A DNA stretch of 64,000 nucleotides from Lysobacterales bacterium 66-474 (GTDB taxonomy: Bacteria; Pseudomonadota; Gammaproteobacteria; Xanthomonadales; Rhodanobacteraceae): the NCBI GenBank assembly GCA_001899805.1, contig MKWP01000015.1, positions 744,001-808,000 on the forward strand, given 5' to 3'. Below the pieces are notes generated by a model. It was not told where the DNA came from. It ran no database searches and saw only the letters and a list, made by a program, of their open reading frames with translations. This document shows positions 57,130 through 64,000 of this stretch, piece after piece. The position numbers and the translations under genes are program-made. The number at the start of each line of letters is the position of its first letter. The stretch's first letter is position 1.

Positions 57130-57156
57130 AGTGTCCGCGGACAGTCTGCGGACACT
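57130..57156. promoter_or_regulatory. Putative enhancer-binding site: AGTGTCCGC-N9-GCGGACACT
   Basis: Perfect inverted repeat with 9-bp arms and a 9-bp spacer, centred about 100 bp upstream of the predicted sigma-54 transcription start. The distance and symmetry suit the upstream activating site of an NtrC-family regulator, most likely the one encoded at 40807-42150. A role in the divergent ECF sigma gene is also possible. Confidence 0.7.
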
Positions 57157-57313
57157 CCGCACACGACCGACGCCATCCGTCCATCCAATCGCTGCGACCC
57201 TTTCGCGTTCCGGTGCATCTAAGGTCTGTTGACGCCGTGCCATGCGGCCATCCCCGGATCGGAGTCCGGGCAGGTTGGGTCCCTTGCCCACGGGGCAAGC
57301 AAGAGCGAGGAAG

Positions 57314-57991
57314 ATGCATGTCGATACATCGACGAGCCATGACGCAGCCGTGCGGATGCAGGGGCCCGGCCCGCTGGCACGACATCGACAGACCCTGATC
57401 GTGGACACCCCGTCGACCTTCCGGCAACACGTCGAGCCCGACCTGATCGAGCGCTTCAAGCGTGGCGATCTCGCGGCGTTCGAATCGGTCTACCGGCGCT
57501 TCGAACGCGCAGCCTGGACGCTGGCGTTGCGCCTGACGGGCCGCCGCGACGTGGCGCAGGAAGCCTTGCAGGATTCCATGCTGAAAGCCTTCGAACGCGC
57601 GCGCCAGTTCCGCGGCGAAGCGCCATTCGGCGCATGGCTGCGCAAGCTGGTGGTGAACGAGGCGCTGATGCAGTTGCGCCACGACCGCCTGCACATCATC
57701 GAGGTGTTCGACGAAGACCTCCGCGGCGACGACGACGCACCGCCGCCGTGGCTGCTGGCCGACGCCGCCGCGCTGGATCGCGCCCTGAATCGCCTGCCCG
57801 ATGCAGCGCGCGTGGTGCTGTGGCTGTACCACGTCGAAGGCTTCACCCACATCGAGATCGCCGAGCAGTTCGGACGCTCGACCAGCTTTTCCAAATCGCA
57901 ACTCGCGCGCGCGACCAGGCGCCTGCGCGAACTGCTCATTCCCCAAGTGGAGGACACGCCATGCACGACCGGCTCGACCACCACGGCATGA
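57314..57991 (+). CDS. ECF-type RNA polymerase sigma factor
   Basis: 225 residues. Region 2 (about 44-115: LIERFKRGDLAAFESVYRRFERAAWTLALRLTGRRDVAQEALQDSMLKAF) and region 4 (about 155-210: LPDAARVVLWLYHVEGFTHIEIAEQFGRSTSFSKSQLARATRRLREL) are intact. There is a 40-residue N-terminal extension of uncertain reality; alternatives are ATG 57356 or a GTG at 57401. The start at 57314 follows GAGGAA. It is divergent from the transport operon and overlaps the putative anti-sigma gene, the usual arrangement for a cognate pair. Target genes unknown. Confidence 0.9.
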   Translation: MHVDTSTSHDAAVRMQGPGPLARHRQTLIVDTPSTFRQHVEPDLIERFKRGDLAAFESVYRRFERAAWTLALRLTGRRDVAQEALQDSMLKAFERARQFRGEAPFGAWLRKLVVNEALMQLRHDRLHIIEVFDEDLRGDDDAPPPWLLADAAALDRALNRLPDAARVVLWLYHVEGFTHIEIAEQFGRSTSFSKSQLARATRRLRELLIPQVEDTPCTTGSTTTA

Positions 57992-58557
57992 ACGAAGACG
58001 CCTCGCTCGCCGCGGCCCTGCGCGCACTGCCCGACGAGAGGCCGCCACCGGACGCGTGGCCGCAGCTCGCGGCGCGCACCCGCCGCCGCCGCACCGCGCG
58101 GCGCATCCTCTGGACCGGCCTGCCGGCGGCACTGGCGGCGTGCGCCGCACTGTTCATCGCCTGGCCGCACCTGGCCTTGGACCGCCACATGCCTGCGCCG
58201 GTGCGGATCGCGCAATCCCCGGCGCCCGCGCCCGCCACGCCATCCCGCCCATCCGTCCCCGCCACGGGAACATCGAACCTGGTGGCGCTGCAGGTGAGTT
58301 CCACGCAATGGCAGGCGTGGGTGCAGAACCTCGACCGCAACGGCGCGCCGCTGGACGGCCGCGCGCTGGCCAGCGCGGTCACGCTGCAGGACCGCATCGG
58401 CCTGATCGACCTGCAATTGAGCGCCGCACGCAATCCGGCGACCGTCGCGGACCTTTGGCAACAACGCATCACCCTGCTGCAGCAGCTCGGGCTGCTGCAC
58501 CTGCAGCCCTATCTGGTCGCCGAACAGGCACGGCCCGGCCGCACCATCCCCATGTGA
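57961..58557 (+). CDS. Putative anti-sigma factor, single-pass membrane protein
   Basis: 198 residues: a cytoplasmic N-terminus of about 48 residues, one transmembrane helix (ILWTGLPAALAACAALFIAW, 49-68), then a periplasmic Pro/Ala-rich linker and a helical domain (SSTQWQAWVQNLDRNGAPLDGRAL...). It has no detectable zinc-binding anti-sigma motif (no HxxxCxxC), so the function is inferred from position: its start overlaps the sigma gene by 31 bp and the topology suits a membrane-tethered anti-sigma. ATG 57988 is an alternative start. Followed by the PDZ gene after 14 bp. Confidence 0.7.
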   Translation: MHDRLDHHGMNEDASLAAALRALPDERPPPDAWPQLAARTRRRRTARRILWTGLPAALAACAALFIAWPHLALDRHMPAPVRIAQSPAPAPATPSRPSVPATGTSNLVALQVSSTQWQAWVQNLDRNGAPLDGRALASAVTLQDRIGLIDLQLSAARNPATVADLWQQRITLLQQLGLLHLQPYLVAEQARPGRTIPM

Positions 58558-58571
58558 ACGAGAGAACCGCC

Positions 58572-59693
58572 ATGAAACGAACGCTCGCCTTCTGCATCCT
58601 GTCGTCGCTATCCGGCGCGGTGCTCGCCGTGCCGCCTGCTTCCACCCCGGCGCCCGCAGCGGAAACCGATGCCGCCCTCCAGCAACAGATGGCCGCACTG
58701 CAGGCGCGCATGAACGCCCTCGCCAGCCGCATGGCCGCGCTGTCCGCGAAGGCCGGCGACGAAGCCAATGCCAGCGCGTTGCGTTACCTTTCCGACAGCC
58801 GGCGCGGCCTGTTCGGCATGGCCGTGAGCCCGGACGGCGACGCGCTGCGCGTGAACGCCGTGACCCCCGGCGGCCCCGCCGAACGCGCCGGCCTCGCGGC
58901 CGGCGATGCCATCACGGCGATCGACGGCAAGCCGTTGGCGCGGAACGCCGCTTCCGTGCTGGCCGAACTTCCGCCCGGCAAGCCGGTGCGGCTGGACGTG
59001 GCCCGCGACGGCAAGACCCGGCAGGTCGAGGTCACGCCCGAACGTTTCCAGGCGAACGACTGGCAAGACATTGCGCGCGCGGCCGAACGCGCGGCGAATG
59101 AAGCCACCGCCGAAGTGCGTTCGCCCGAGTTCCAGCGGCAGATCCAGCAAAGCATCGACGACGCGATGAAGAGCGCGTCCGACGCGCTGGCAAGCGCCGG
59201 TGTCGCGCGCGAAAACGCCAGGGCGGCACGCGAGGCCGCCATCGAGGCGGGCAGGCAGGGCCACGCATGGACCATCAACATGTCGCCGTGGTGGGGCCTG
59301 AACCTGGCACCGCTGAATCCCGACCTCGGCCGCTACTTCGGCACCGACAAGGGCGCATTGGTGCTGTCGCGCAACGACGGACAATTTCCCGAACTGCATC
59401 CCGGCGACGTGCTGGTCGAGATCGACGGCAAGTCCGTGGCGCAACCCGAGGACGTGCAACGTGCCCTGCGCGCCGCCGCCGTCGACCAGCGCGTTCCGGT
59501 CATCCTGCGCCGGCACGGCAAGACGCTCACGCTGGCGATGAAAGTGCCGGCGAAGTGGAACCTGGTTCCGCCGCCACCGCCCGCCCCGCCACCGCCTCCG
59601 CCGGAACCGCCGAAGCCTCCGAAGCTCGCCGCACCCCTTCCACCACCACCGCCCGCGCCACCGCCGTCCGCACCCATCGTGCCGGTGCGGTAA
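58572..59693 (+). CDS. Exported double-PDZ-domain protein
   Basis: 373 residues: signal peptide (about 1-19), a coiled-coil stretch (DAALQQQMAALQARMNALASRMAAL), PDZ domain 1 about 80-155 (RRGLFGMAVSPDG...AGLAAGDAITAIDGKPL), a helical region (about 160-235), PDZ domain 2 about 250-335 (GTDKGALVLSRNDGQFPELHPGDVLVEIDGKSV) and a Pro-rich tail with runs of prolines. No protease domain is present, so it is not a HtrA/DegP enzyme. It may act as a periplasmic peptide sensor or scaffold for the sigma/anti-sigma pair with which it is cotranscribed. Confidence 0.82.
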   Translation: MKRTLAFCILSSLSGAVLAVPPASTPAPAAETDAALQQQMAALQARMNALASRMAALSAKAGDEANASALRYLSDSRRGLFGMAVSPDGDALRVNAVTPGGPAERAGLAAGDAITAIDGKPLARNAASVLAELPPGKPVRLDVARDGKTRQVEVTPERFQANDWQDIARAAERAANEATAEVRSPEFQRQIQQSIDDAMKSASDALASAGVARENARAAREAAIEAGRQGHAWTINMSPWWGLNLAPLNPDLGRYFGTDKGALVLSRNDGQFPELHPGDVLVEIDGKSVAQPEDVQRALRAAAVDQRVPVILRRHGKTLTLAMKVPAKWNLVPPPPPAPPPPPPEPPKPPKLAAPLPPPPPAPPPSAPIVPVR

Positions 59694-59711
59694 CGACAGC
59701 GACAAGCGGTT

Positions 59712-60197
59712 TCAGCGCACGCCGCTCGACCACGTCGCGGCGTAGCAGCGCCAATGGCTGCCTTCGCGGCGCCATGCGGTGGTCATCGCGTAGATCGCGG
59801 ATTGATCCGGCAGCAGGTCGCCCGGTTTGCCGCCGGTCAGCACCAGGTTGAATTTCGCGATGATGCGGTCGCCCTTGCGTTCGAATGAAACCGGTCCGGT
59901 CAACACACCGGTCTTGTCCTGGCGCAGCGCGCGCAACGCCAGCAAGCGACGCAGGCCGTCGCGATCGAGATCGCCGTCGTTGCCGATGAAATCGTCGCCG
60001 ACGACGTCCAGCACATCGGCCGCGTCATTGGCGCGTGCCGCGGCGGCCGCCGAATCGATCGCCTGCCGGATCTGCTGCTCGGCCGGCGCGCGATGGCACG
60101 ATGCCAGCATCCACGCCGCCAGCAGCAGGCAGGCGACGCCCATCACCCGATGCAGCTTCGTGCGTGGCGCCCGCACGGATTTCCCGACGACGAACAT
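59712..60197 (-). CDS. Putative lipoprotein, NTF2-like
   Basis: 161 residues; a signal sequence with lipobox MLASC (Cys34) is followed by a domain with helix AEQQIRQAIDSAAAAARANDAADVLDVVGDDFIGNDGDLDRDGLRRLLALRAL and a beta-rich rest ending WRREGSHWRCYAATW. This helix-then-sheet order suggests an NTF2-like/SnoaL fold; function unknown. ATG 60197 gives the signal peptide, while the much longer upstream frame overlaps the fadD promoter region. Convergent with the PDZ gene, divergent from fadD. Confidence 0.75.
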   Translation of the reverse strand: MFVVGKSVRAPRTKLHRVMGVACLLLAAWMLASCHRAPAEQQIRQAIDSAAAAARANDAADVLDVVGDDFIGNDGDLDRDGLRRLLALRALRQDKTGVLTGPVSFERKGDRIIAKFNLVLTGGKPGDLLPDQSAIYAMTTAWRREGSHWRCYAATWSSGVR

Positions 60198-60307
60198 GCG
60201 TGGTTCCCATGGCGGAGCGATTGCCGCAATGCAGCTTGCCGCCTTCGCGCCTATCGTGCTCCAATGCCGTGAATACGCGCAACCGGCGATCCGAACAGGA
60301 GGGAACA

Positions 60308-61996
60308 ATGGCCGACCCACGTCCCTGGCTCTCGCATTATCCGCCCGGCGTGCCGGTGGAAATCGACGCCGGCCAGTTCGCATCCATCGTCGCGATGTTC
60401 GAACAGGCCTGCACGCACCACCCGCAGCGGCCGGCGTATTCCAGCTTCGGCAAGGTCTTGAGTTGGGCGGAGCTGGACCGGCAGAGCGCGGCGTTCGCGG
60501 CATTCCTCGCCACCGAGTGGAAGCTCGGCAAGGGCGATCGCCTCGCGATCATGCTGCCCAACCTGCTGCAGTATCCGATCGCGCTGTTCGGCGCGCTGCG
60601 CGCCGGCCTGACGGTGGTCAACGTCAACCCGCTCTACACCGCGCGCGAGTTGCAGCACCAGCTCGAAGACTCCGGCGCAACAACCATCCTGGTGCTGGAG
60701 AACTTCGCGGCGACGCTCGCGGAGGCAATCGGCAAGACCCACGTCGAGCACGTGATCGTCACCTCGATCGGCGACCAGCTGGGTTTCCCGAAAGGGCCTC
60801 TGATCAGTTTCGCGGTGAAGCACGTCAGGAAGATGGTGCCGGCGTGGTCGTTGCCGGGGCACCTGCGTTTCGGCGACGTGCTGCGGCGTGGCGCCGGCAT
60901 GCAGGCGCCGAAAGTACCCCTCGGCCACGACGACATCGCGTTCCTGCAATACACCGGCGGCACCACCGGCGTCGCCAAGGGCGCGATGCTCACGCACGGC
61001 AACATGGTCGCGAACACGCTGCAACTGGTGGCGTGGGTGGGCGACCTGTTCACCCAGGGCGAAGAACAGATCGTCACCGCGCTGCCGCTCTATCACATCT
61101 TTTCGCTGACGGTGAATGCCATCCTGATGGCTTACTTCGGCGGCGAGAACGTGCTGATCACCAATCCGCGCGACATCCCGGCCTTCATCAAGACGCTGAA
61201 GAAATCCCGCTGGAGTGCGATCACCGGGGTCAACACGTTGTACAACGCGCTGCTCAACCACCCCGGTTTCGCGTCAGTCGATTGCTCGCGGGTGAAGTTC
61301 GCGCTGGCCGGCGGCATGGCGGCGCAACGCGCGGTCGCCGAACGCTGGAAGAAGGCCACCGGCATCCCGCTGATCGAAGGCTACGGGTTGACCGAAACCT
61401 CGCCCGTGGTCACGGCCAACCGCCTGGACATCAAGGACTACACCGGTTCGATCGGCATGCCGCTGCCGTCCACCGACGTGACGTTGCGTGACGACGACGG
61501 TCACGTTGTCGCGGCAGGCCAACCCGGTGAACTGTGCGTGCGCGGCCCGCAGGTGATGAAGGGCTACTGGAACCGTGTGGAGGAAACCGCCAAGGTCATG
61601 GACGCGGAGGGCTGGCTGCGCACCGGCGACATCGCGCGCATGGACGAGAGCGGACTCTTCTACATCGTCGATCGCAAGAAGGACATGATCCTGGTGTCGG
61701 GCTTCAACGTGTATCCCAACGAGATCGAGGACGTGGTCGCCCACCATCCCGGCGTGCTGGAAGTCGCCGCGATCGGGGTGCCCGACGAGCACTCTGGCGA
61801 AGTGGTCAAGTTGTTCGTGGTGAAGAAGGATCCCGCGCTCACCGAAGCCGCACTGAGGCAGTATTGCCACGACGAACTCACCGGCTACAAACGGCCGAGG
61901 TACATCGAGTTCCGCACCGAACTGCCCAAGAGCAACGTCGGCAAGATCCTGCGGCGCGAACTGCGCGACGAGGAAGCCAGGAAAACGGCGCACTGA
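60308..61996 (+). CDS. fadD: Long-chain fatty acid-CoA ligase
   Basis: Adenylate-forming enzyme activating fatty acids for beta-oxidation or signalling, 562 residues. AMP-binding motif YTGGTTGVAKGAMLTH (215-230), the FACS segment RTGDIARMDESGLFYIVDRKKDMILVSGFNVYPNEIEDV, and the C-terminal lysine region PKSNVGKILRREL are all intact. RBS AGGAGG sits before ATG 60308. Length and motifs match E. coli FadD; in xanthomonads the homologue RpfB also contributes to DSF quorum-signal turnover, but no rpfF or rpfC is nearby. Single gene. Confidence 0.95.
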   Translation: MADPRPWLSHYPPGVPVEIDAGQFASIVAMFEQACTHHPQRPAYSSFGKVLSWAELDRQSAAFAAFLATEWKLGKGDRLAIMLPNLLQYPIALFGALRAGLTVVNVNPLYTARELQHQLEDSGATTILVLENFAATLAEAIGKTHVEHVIVTSIGDQLGFPKGPLISFAVKHVRKMVPAWSLPGHLRFGDVLRRGAGMQAPKVPLGHDDIAFLQYTGGTTGVAKGAMLTHGNMVANTLQLVAWVGDLFTQGEEQIVTALPLYHIFSLTVNAILMAYFGGENVLITNPRDIPAFIKTLKKSRWSAITGVNTLYNALLNHPGFASVDCSRVKFALAGGMAAQRAVAERWKKATGIPLIEGYGLTETSPVVTANRLDIKDYTGSIGMPLPSTDVTLRDDDGHVVAAGQPGELCVRGPQVMKGYWNRVEETAKVMDAEGWLRTGDIARMDESGLFYIVDRKKDMILVSGFNVYPNEIEDVVAHHPGVLEVAAIGVPDEHSGEVVKLFVVKKDPALTEAALRQYCHDELTGYKRPRYIEFRTELPKSNVGKILRRELRDEEARKTAH

Positions 61997-62200
61997 AGGC
62001 CCCCGGCGGACAGGAGGGAAGCCCGGACAGCCTGGCCAAGGCCGACATGCACGAGGCGGCCGGCCGTACCCGGCCCGGCGCTGAACTCCCGCCCAATGCC
62101 TGATGAACGGTGGATCACCGCCGATCTTCCGCGCGTCAACAATGCCCCTGGCATCGCGTTCCAAGGGTTGGGCCATTTCGGCCGACCAGGAGAACACACC

Positions 62201-63256
62201 GTGAAACGCATCGCGACAACGTTGCTTGTTGCAGGCCTCATGGCCACGCCCATGCTGGCGTTGCCGCCGCCCGCCGCCGCGGCGGTCAGCGTGGGCATAT
62301 CCATCGGCATCGCGCCGCCGCCGATGCCCGTGTACGCGCAGCCGATCGCGCCGGGTCCGGGTTACCTCTGGACGCCGGGCTACTGGGCCTGGGACCCCGG
62401 CTATGGCGACTACTACTGGGTGCCGGGCACCTGGGTGATGCCGCCCCAGATCGGCCTGCTGTGGACACCGGGCTGGTGGGGCTGGTCGGCGGGCTACTAC
62501 CGCTGGAATCCCGGTTATTGGGGGCCCCGCGTCGGCTTTTACGGCGGCATCAACTACGGCTACGGCTACTTCGGCACGGGATACGTGGGCGGCTACTGGC
62601 GCGGTCGTGATTTCTACTACAACCGCGCGGTCAACAACGTCAACGTCACCAACATCCGCAACGTGTACGTCAACAAGACCGTGATCAACAACGTCCACGT
62701 CAACCGCGTCAGCTACAACGGCGGCCGCGGCGGCCTGACCGCGCAGCCCAGCGCCTCGCAACGCAGGTTCGCAAACGAGCGGCGCTGGTCGCCGACTTCG
62801 ATGCAGGCGCAGCAGCGCGACCGGGCGATGCGCGATCCCGCCCAGCGCGCCAAGGCCAACCAGGGCCGGCCGGCCGTGTTCGCCACCCAGCGCGCGGGAC
62901 GCTTCGACAACCCGCACGCCGTGCGCACGCAGGGAGCGCCGCGTAATCGGATGGTCGCGGCCCCCGAGCGCGCACGTGCCACGACGGCCGCGCCGAATCG
63001 CCAACGCGGCATGGCCGAAGCACCCCGCGACCGCAGGCAACCGATGCGCGCCGAGCAACCGCGTCCGCAACGCACGGCGCCGGCGCGCGATCAGGCCCGA
63101 CCCGACGCGAACGCCATGCCGCGCCAGCGCGAACCCAATACGCGCACGCCCCGCAACGAAGGGCCGCGCGGCAGGCCGGCGCAGATGCGCGAAGCACCGC
63201 GCCAGGAACGCGGCGGCAACGACCGCCACGAGAAGAAGCCGAACGGCGGCCACTGA
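62201..63256 (+). CDS. Exported YXWGXW-repeat (Gly/Tyr/Trp-rich) protein
   Basis: 351 residues. Starts at GTG 62201 after CAGGAGA. A signal peptide (cleavage near AAAAV) precedes an aromatic region with repeated PGYWAWDPGY / PGTWV / PGWWGWSAGYY / NPGYWGPR units (about 50-110), the YXWGXW family hallmark, then an Asn/Val-rich stretch (VNNVNVTNIRNVYVNKTVINNVHVN) and a long basic low-complexity tail (Arg, Gln, Pro, Ala; about 185-351). Members are surface or outer-membrane associated; function unknown. The 204 bp upstream, back to the fadD stop, hold no other gene. Confidence 0.83.
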   Translation: MKRIATTLLVAGLMATPMLALPPPAAAAVSVGISIGIAPPPMPVYAQPIAPGPGYLWTPGYWAWDPGYGDYYWVPGTWVMPPQIGLLWTPGWWGWSAGYYRWNPGYWGPRVGFYGGINYGYGYFGTGYVGGYWRGRDFYYNRAVNNVNVTNIRNVYVNKTVINNVHVNRVSYNGGRGGLTAQPSASQRRFANERRWSPTSMQAQQRDRAMRDPAQRAKANQGRPAVFATQRAGRFDNPHAVRTQGAPRNRMVAAPERARATTAAPNRQRGMAEAPRDRRQPMRAEQPRPQRTAPARDQARPDANAMPRQREPNTRTPRNEGPRGRPAQMREAPRQERGGNDRHEKKPNGGH

Positions 63257-63328
63257 CCGGGATCACGTACACGCGAGGTGGCTCGGGCCATGGATGGCCC
63301 GTCGCCGATCCGCCGATTGATCCGCGAA

Positions 63329-63388
63329 GCCGAGTCCGGACATGCATCGGACTCGGCGCGTGAAAAAGCACGGGATTGTGCTTTTCCA
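63329..63388. terminator. Candidate bidirectional terminator between converging genes
   Basis: Perfect 10-bp stem GCCGAGTCCG/CGGACTCGGC (63329-63357), followed by a second stem AAAAGCAC-GGGATT-GTGCTTTT (63364-63385). The second has A/T-rich ends on both sides, so it can work in both directions. It lies between the stop codons of the plus-strand YXWGXW gene and the minus-strand PilZ gene. Confidence 0.75.
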
Positions 63389-63431
63389 ATATCAGGCGGC
63401 AGCCGCCTCGTTCGTTCCCGGCCCCGCGGTT

Positions 63432-63821
63432 TCAGGTCGCCGGATCGGAATCCTCGTCCCAGGCTTCCAGCGTATCGGCGTAGCCGCCCAGGAGCGTCCA
63501 CAACGCCTGCTGGGTTTCCTCGGGGATGCGTGCGAACGTGAGCGCGATGTTGTCGCGCGACACCCGCACCACCTCGGCCATCACGTGCACGTTGATGTCC
63601 TCGGCGAACAGCATGTCGAGCACCCAGACATCGCCCGTCTGGCCGTGCCACCCGGCCGGGCGCGCCAGCCTGACGCCCGTCGCCGAAATGTCGGCGAGAT
63701 CGGTCTGCCAGACATCCCCGCGCCGGCTCATCAGCACCGCCGTCTGCCGCACCATCCGCGCGTGCCGCACGTGGCTGTCGACAGCAGGGTCCGCTTTATG
63801 GTCGATTGCCACGTCGAACAT
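63432..63821 (-). CDS. PilZ domain protein
   Basis: 129 residues forming one PilZ domain, a c-di-GMP receptor module. The RxxxR-like element is RHARMVRQ (Arg19-Arg25 region), followed by the D-x-S-x-x-G motif in DISATGVRL. The distance between them is normal. The second arginine of RxxxR is not fully clear, so binding of c-di-GMP is likely but not certain. ATG 63821 has a poor binding site; a GTG four codons downstream is an alternative. Antiparallel to the YXWGXW gene. Confidence 0.8.
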   Translation of the reverse strand: MFDVAIDHKADPAVDSHVRHARMVRQTAVLMSRRGDVWQTDLADISATGVRLARPAGWHGQTGDVWVLDMLFAEDINVHVMAEVVRVSRDNIALTFARIPEETQQALWTLLGGYADTLEAWDEDSDPAT

Positions 63822-64000
63822 TCCCCTGGCACCTCGTATCCCGAACGCATTCGCGCAAGCGGCAGGACGGGATTCTCCCGCATCTGCCTGTCGTTTTCAG
63901 GCAAGCAAAATGCGGGCCAACCTGCCGGCGCCGACCTCTGGACTTGCGGCGCTTTCGGCCTTACCCTAGGCAACCAGTAACCGGCGCGGTATCGGGCCGG

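Noticed and set aside
57130-57156. Inverted repeat read as a terminator for the ECF sigma or adaptor transcript
   Set aside because: It lies upstream of both divergent genes and lacks a T-run; an operator or enhancer site fits better.

Overview
The window is about 64 kb of very GC-rich DNA with densely packed genes on both strands. Gene content (dnaB-alr with dadA beside it, a riboflavin operon behind an FMN riboswitch, a relic Rnf/Rsx locus next to nth, an H-NS protein of the xanthomonad type, SlyD with a His-rich tail, RimI and a HolD-like protein next to pssA) and several families of short hairpin-rich intergenic repeats point to a gammaproteobacterium of the order Lysobacterales (Xanthomonadales), probably Rhodanobacteraceae or a close relative. 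This is inference from gene order and protein character; no database search was run. No rRNA, tRNA, transposase, phage gene or CRISPR array was recognised.

Layout. 1-10.5 kb: alr (cut by the edge), dnaB, a DadA-like dehydrogenase, an NlpC/P60 lipoprotein, DoxX, slyD with an MFS carrier, then RnfB, a metallophosphoesterase, an RnfC tail, nth and rnt. 10.5-15.8 kb: a minus-strand operon read from an FMN riboswitch through ribE-ribB-ribH-nusB-acetyltransferase-thiL-pgpA. 15.8-19.7 kb: a LysR regulator divergent from an alcohol dehydrogenase and a secreted AHL-lactonase-like hydrolase, then a Gfo/Idh oxidoreductase. 19.7-23 kb: glyA-nrdR-ribD. 23-39 kb: mixed housekeeping genes (ettA, pssA-holD-like-rimI, proS, H-NS, ThrE-like exporter, NfeD/SPFH pair) separated by repeat blocks.

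39.3-57 kb is the most distinctive part. All genes run on the minus strand. From promoter to end they are a MacA/HlyD-like adaptor, one stand-alone ABC ATPase, a 100-residue membrane-anchored protein of unknown role, eight MacB/FtsX-type permeases arranged as four tandem B-A pairs, an SGNH hydrolase, a sigma-54 response regulator and its histidine kinase. A close match to a -24/-12 (sigma-54) promoter lies just upstream of the adaptor gene, with a perfect 9-bp inverted repeat about 100 bp further upstream. The likely picture is a self-regulated, envelope-spanning transport or mechanotransmission system whose permease pairs multiplied by tandem duplication. Its substrate is unknown. Facing away from the same intergenic region is an ECF sigma factor - putative anti-sigma - double-PDZ module.

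57-64 kb: that module, a small lipoprotein, fadD, a secreted Tyr/Trp/Gly-rich protein and a PilZ protein. A recurring theme is spread of short palindromic repeats, some of them read as protein: inside ribD, at the 3' end of ribE, and between the duplicated permease genes.
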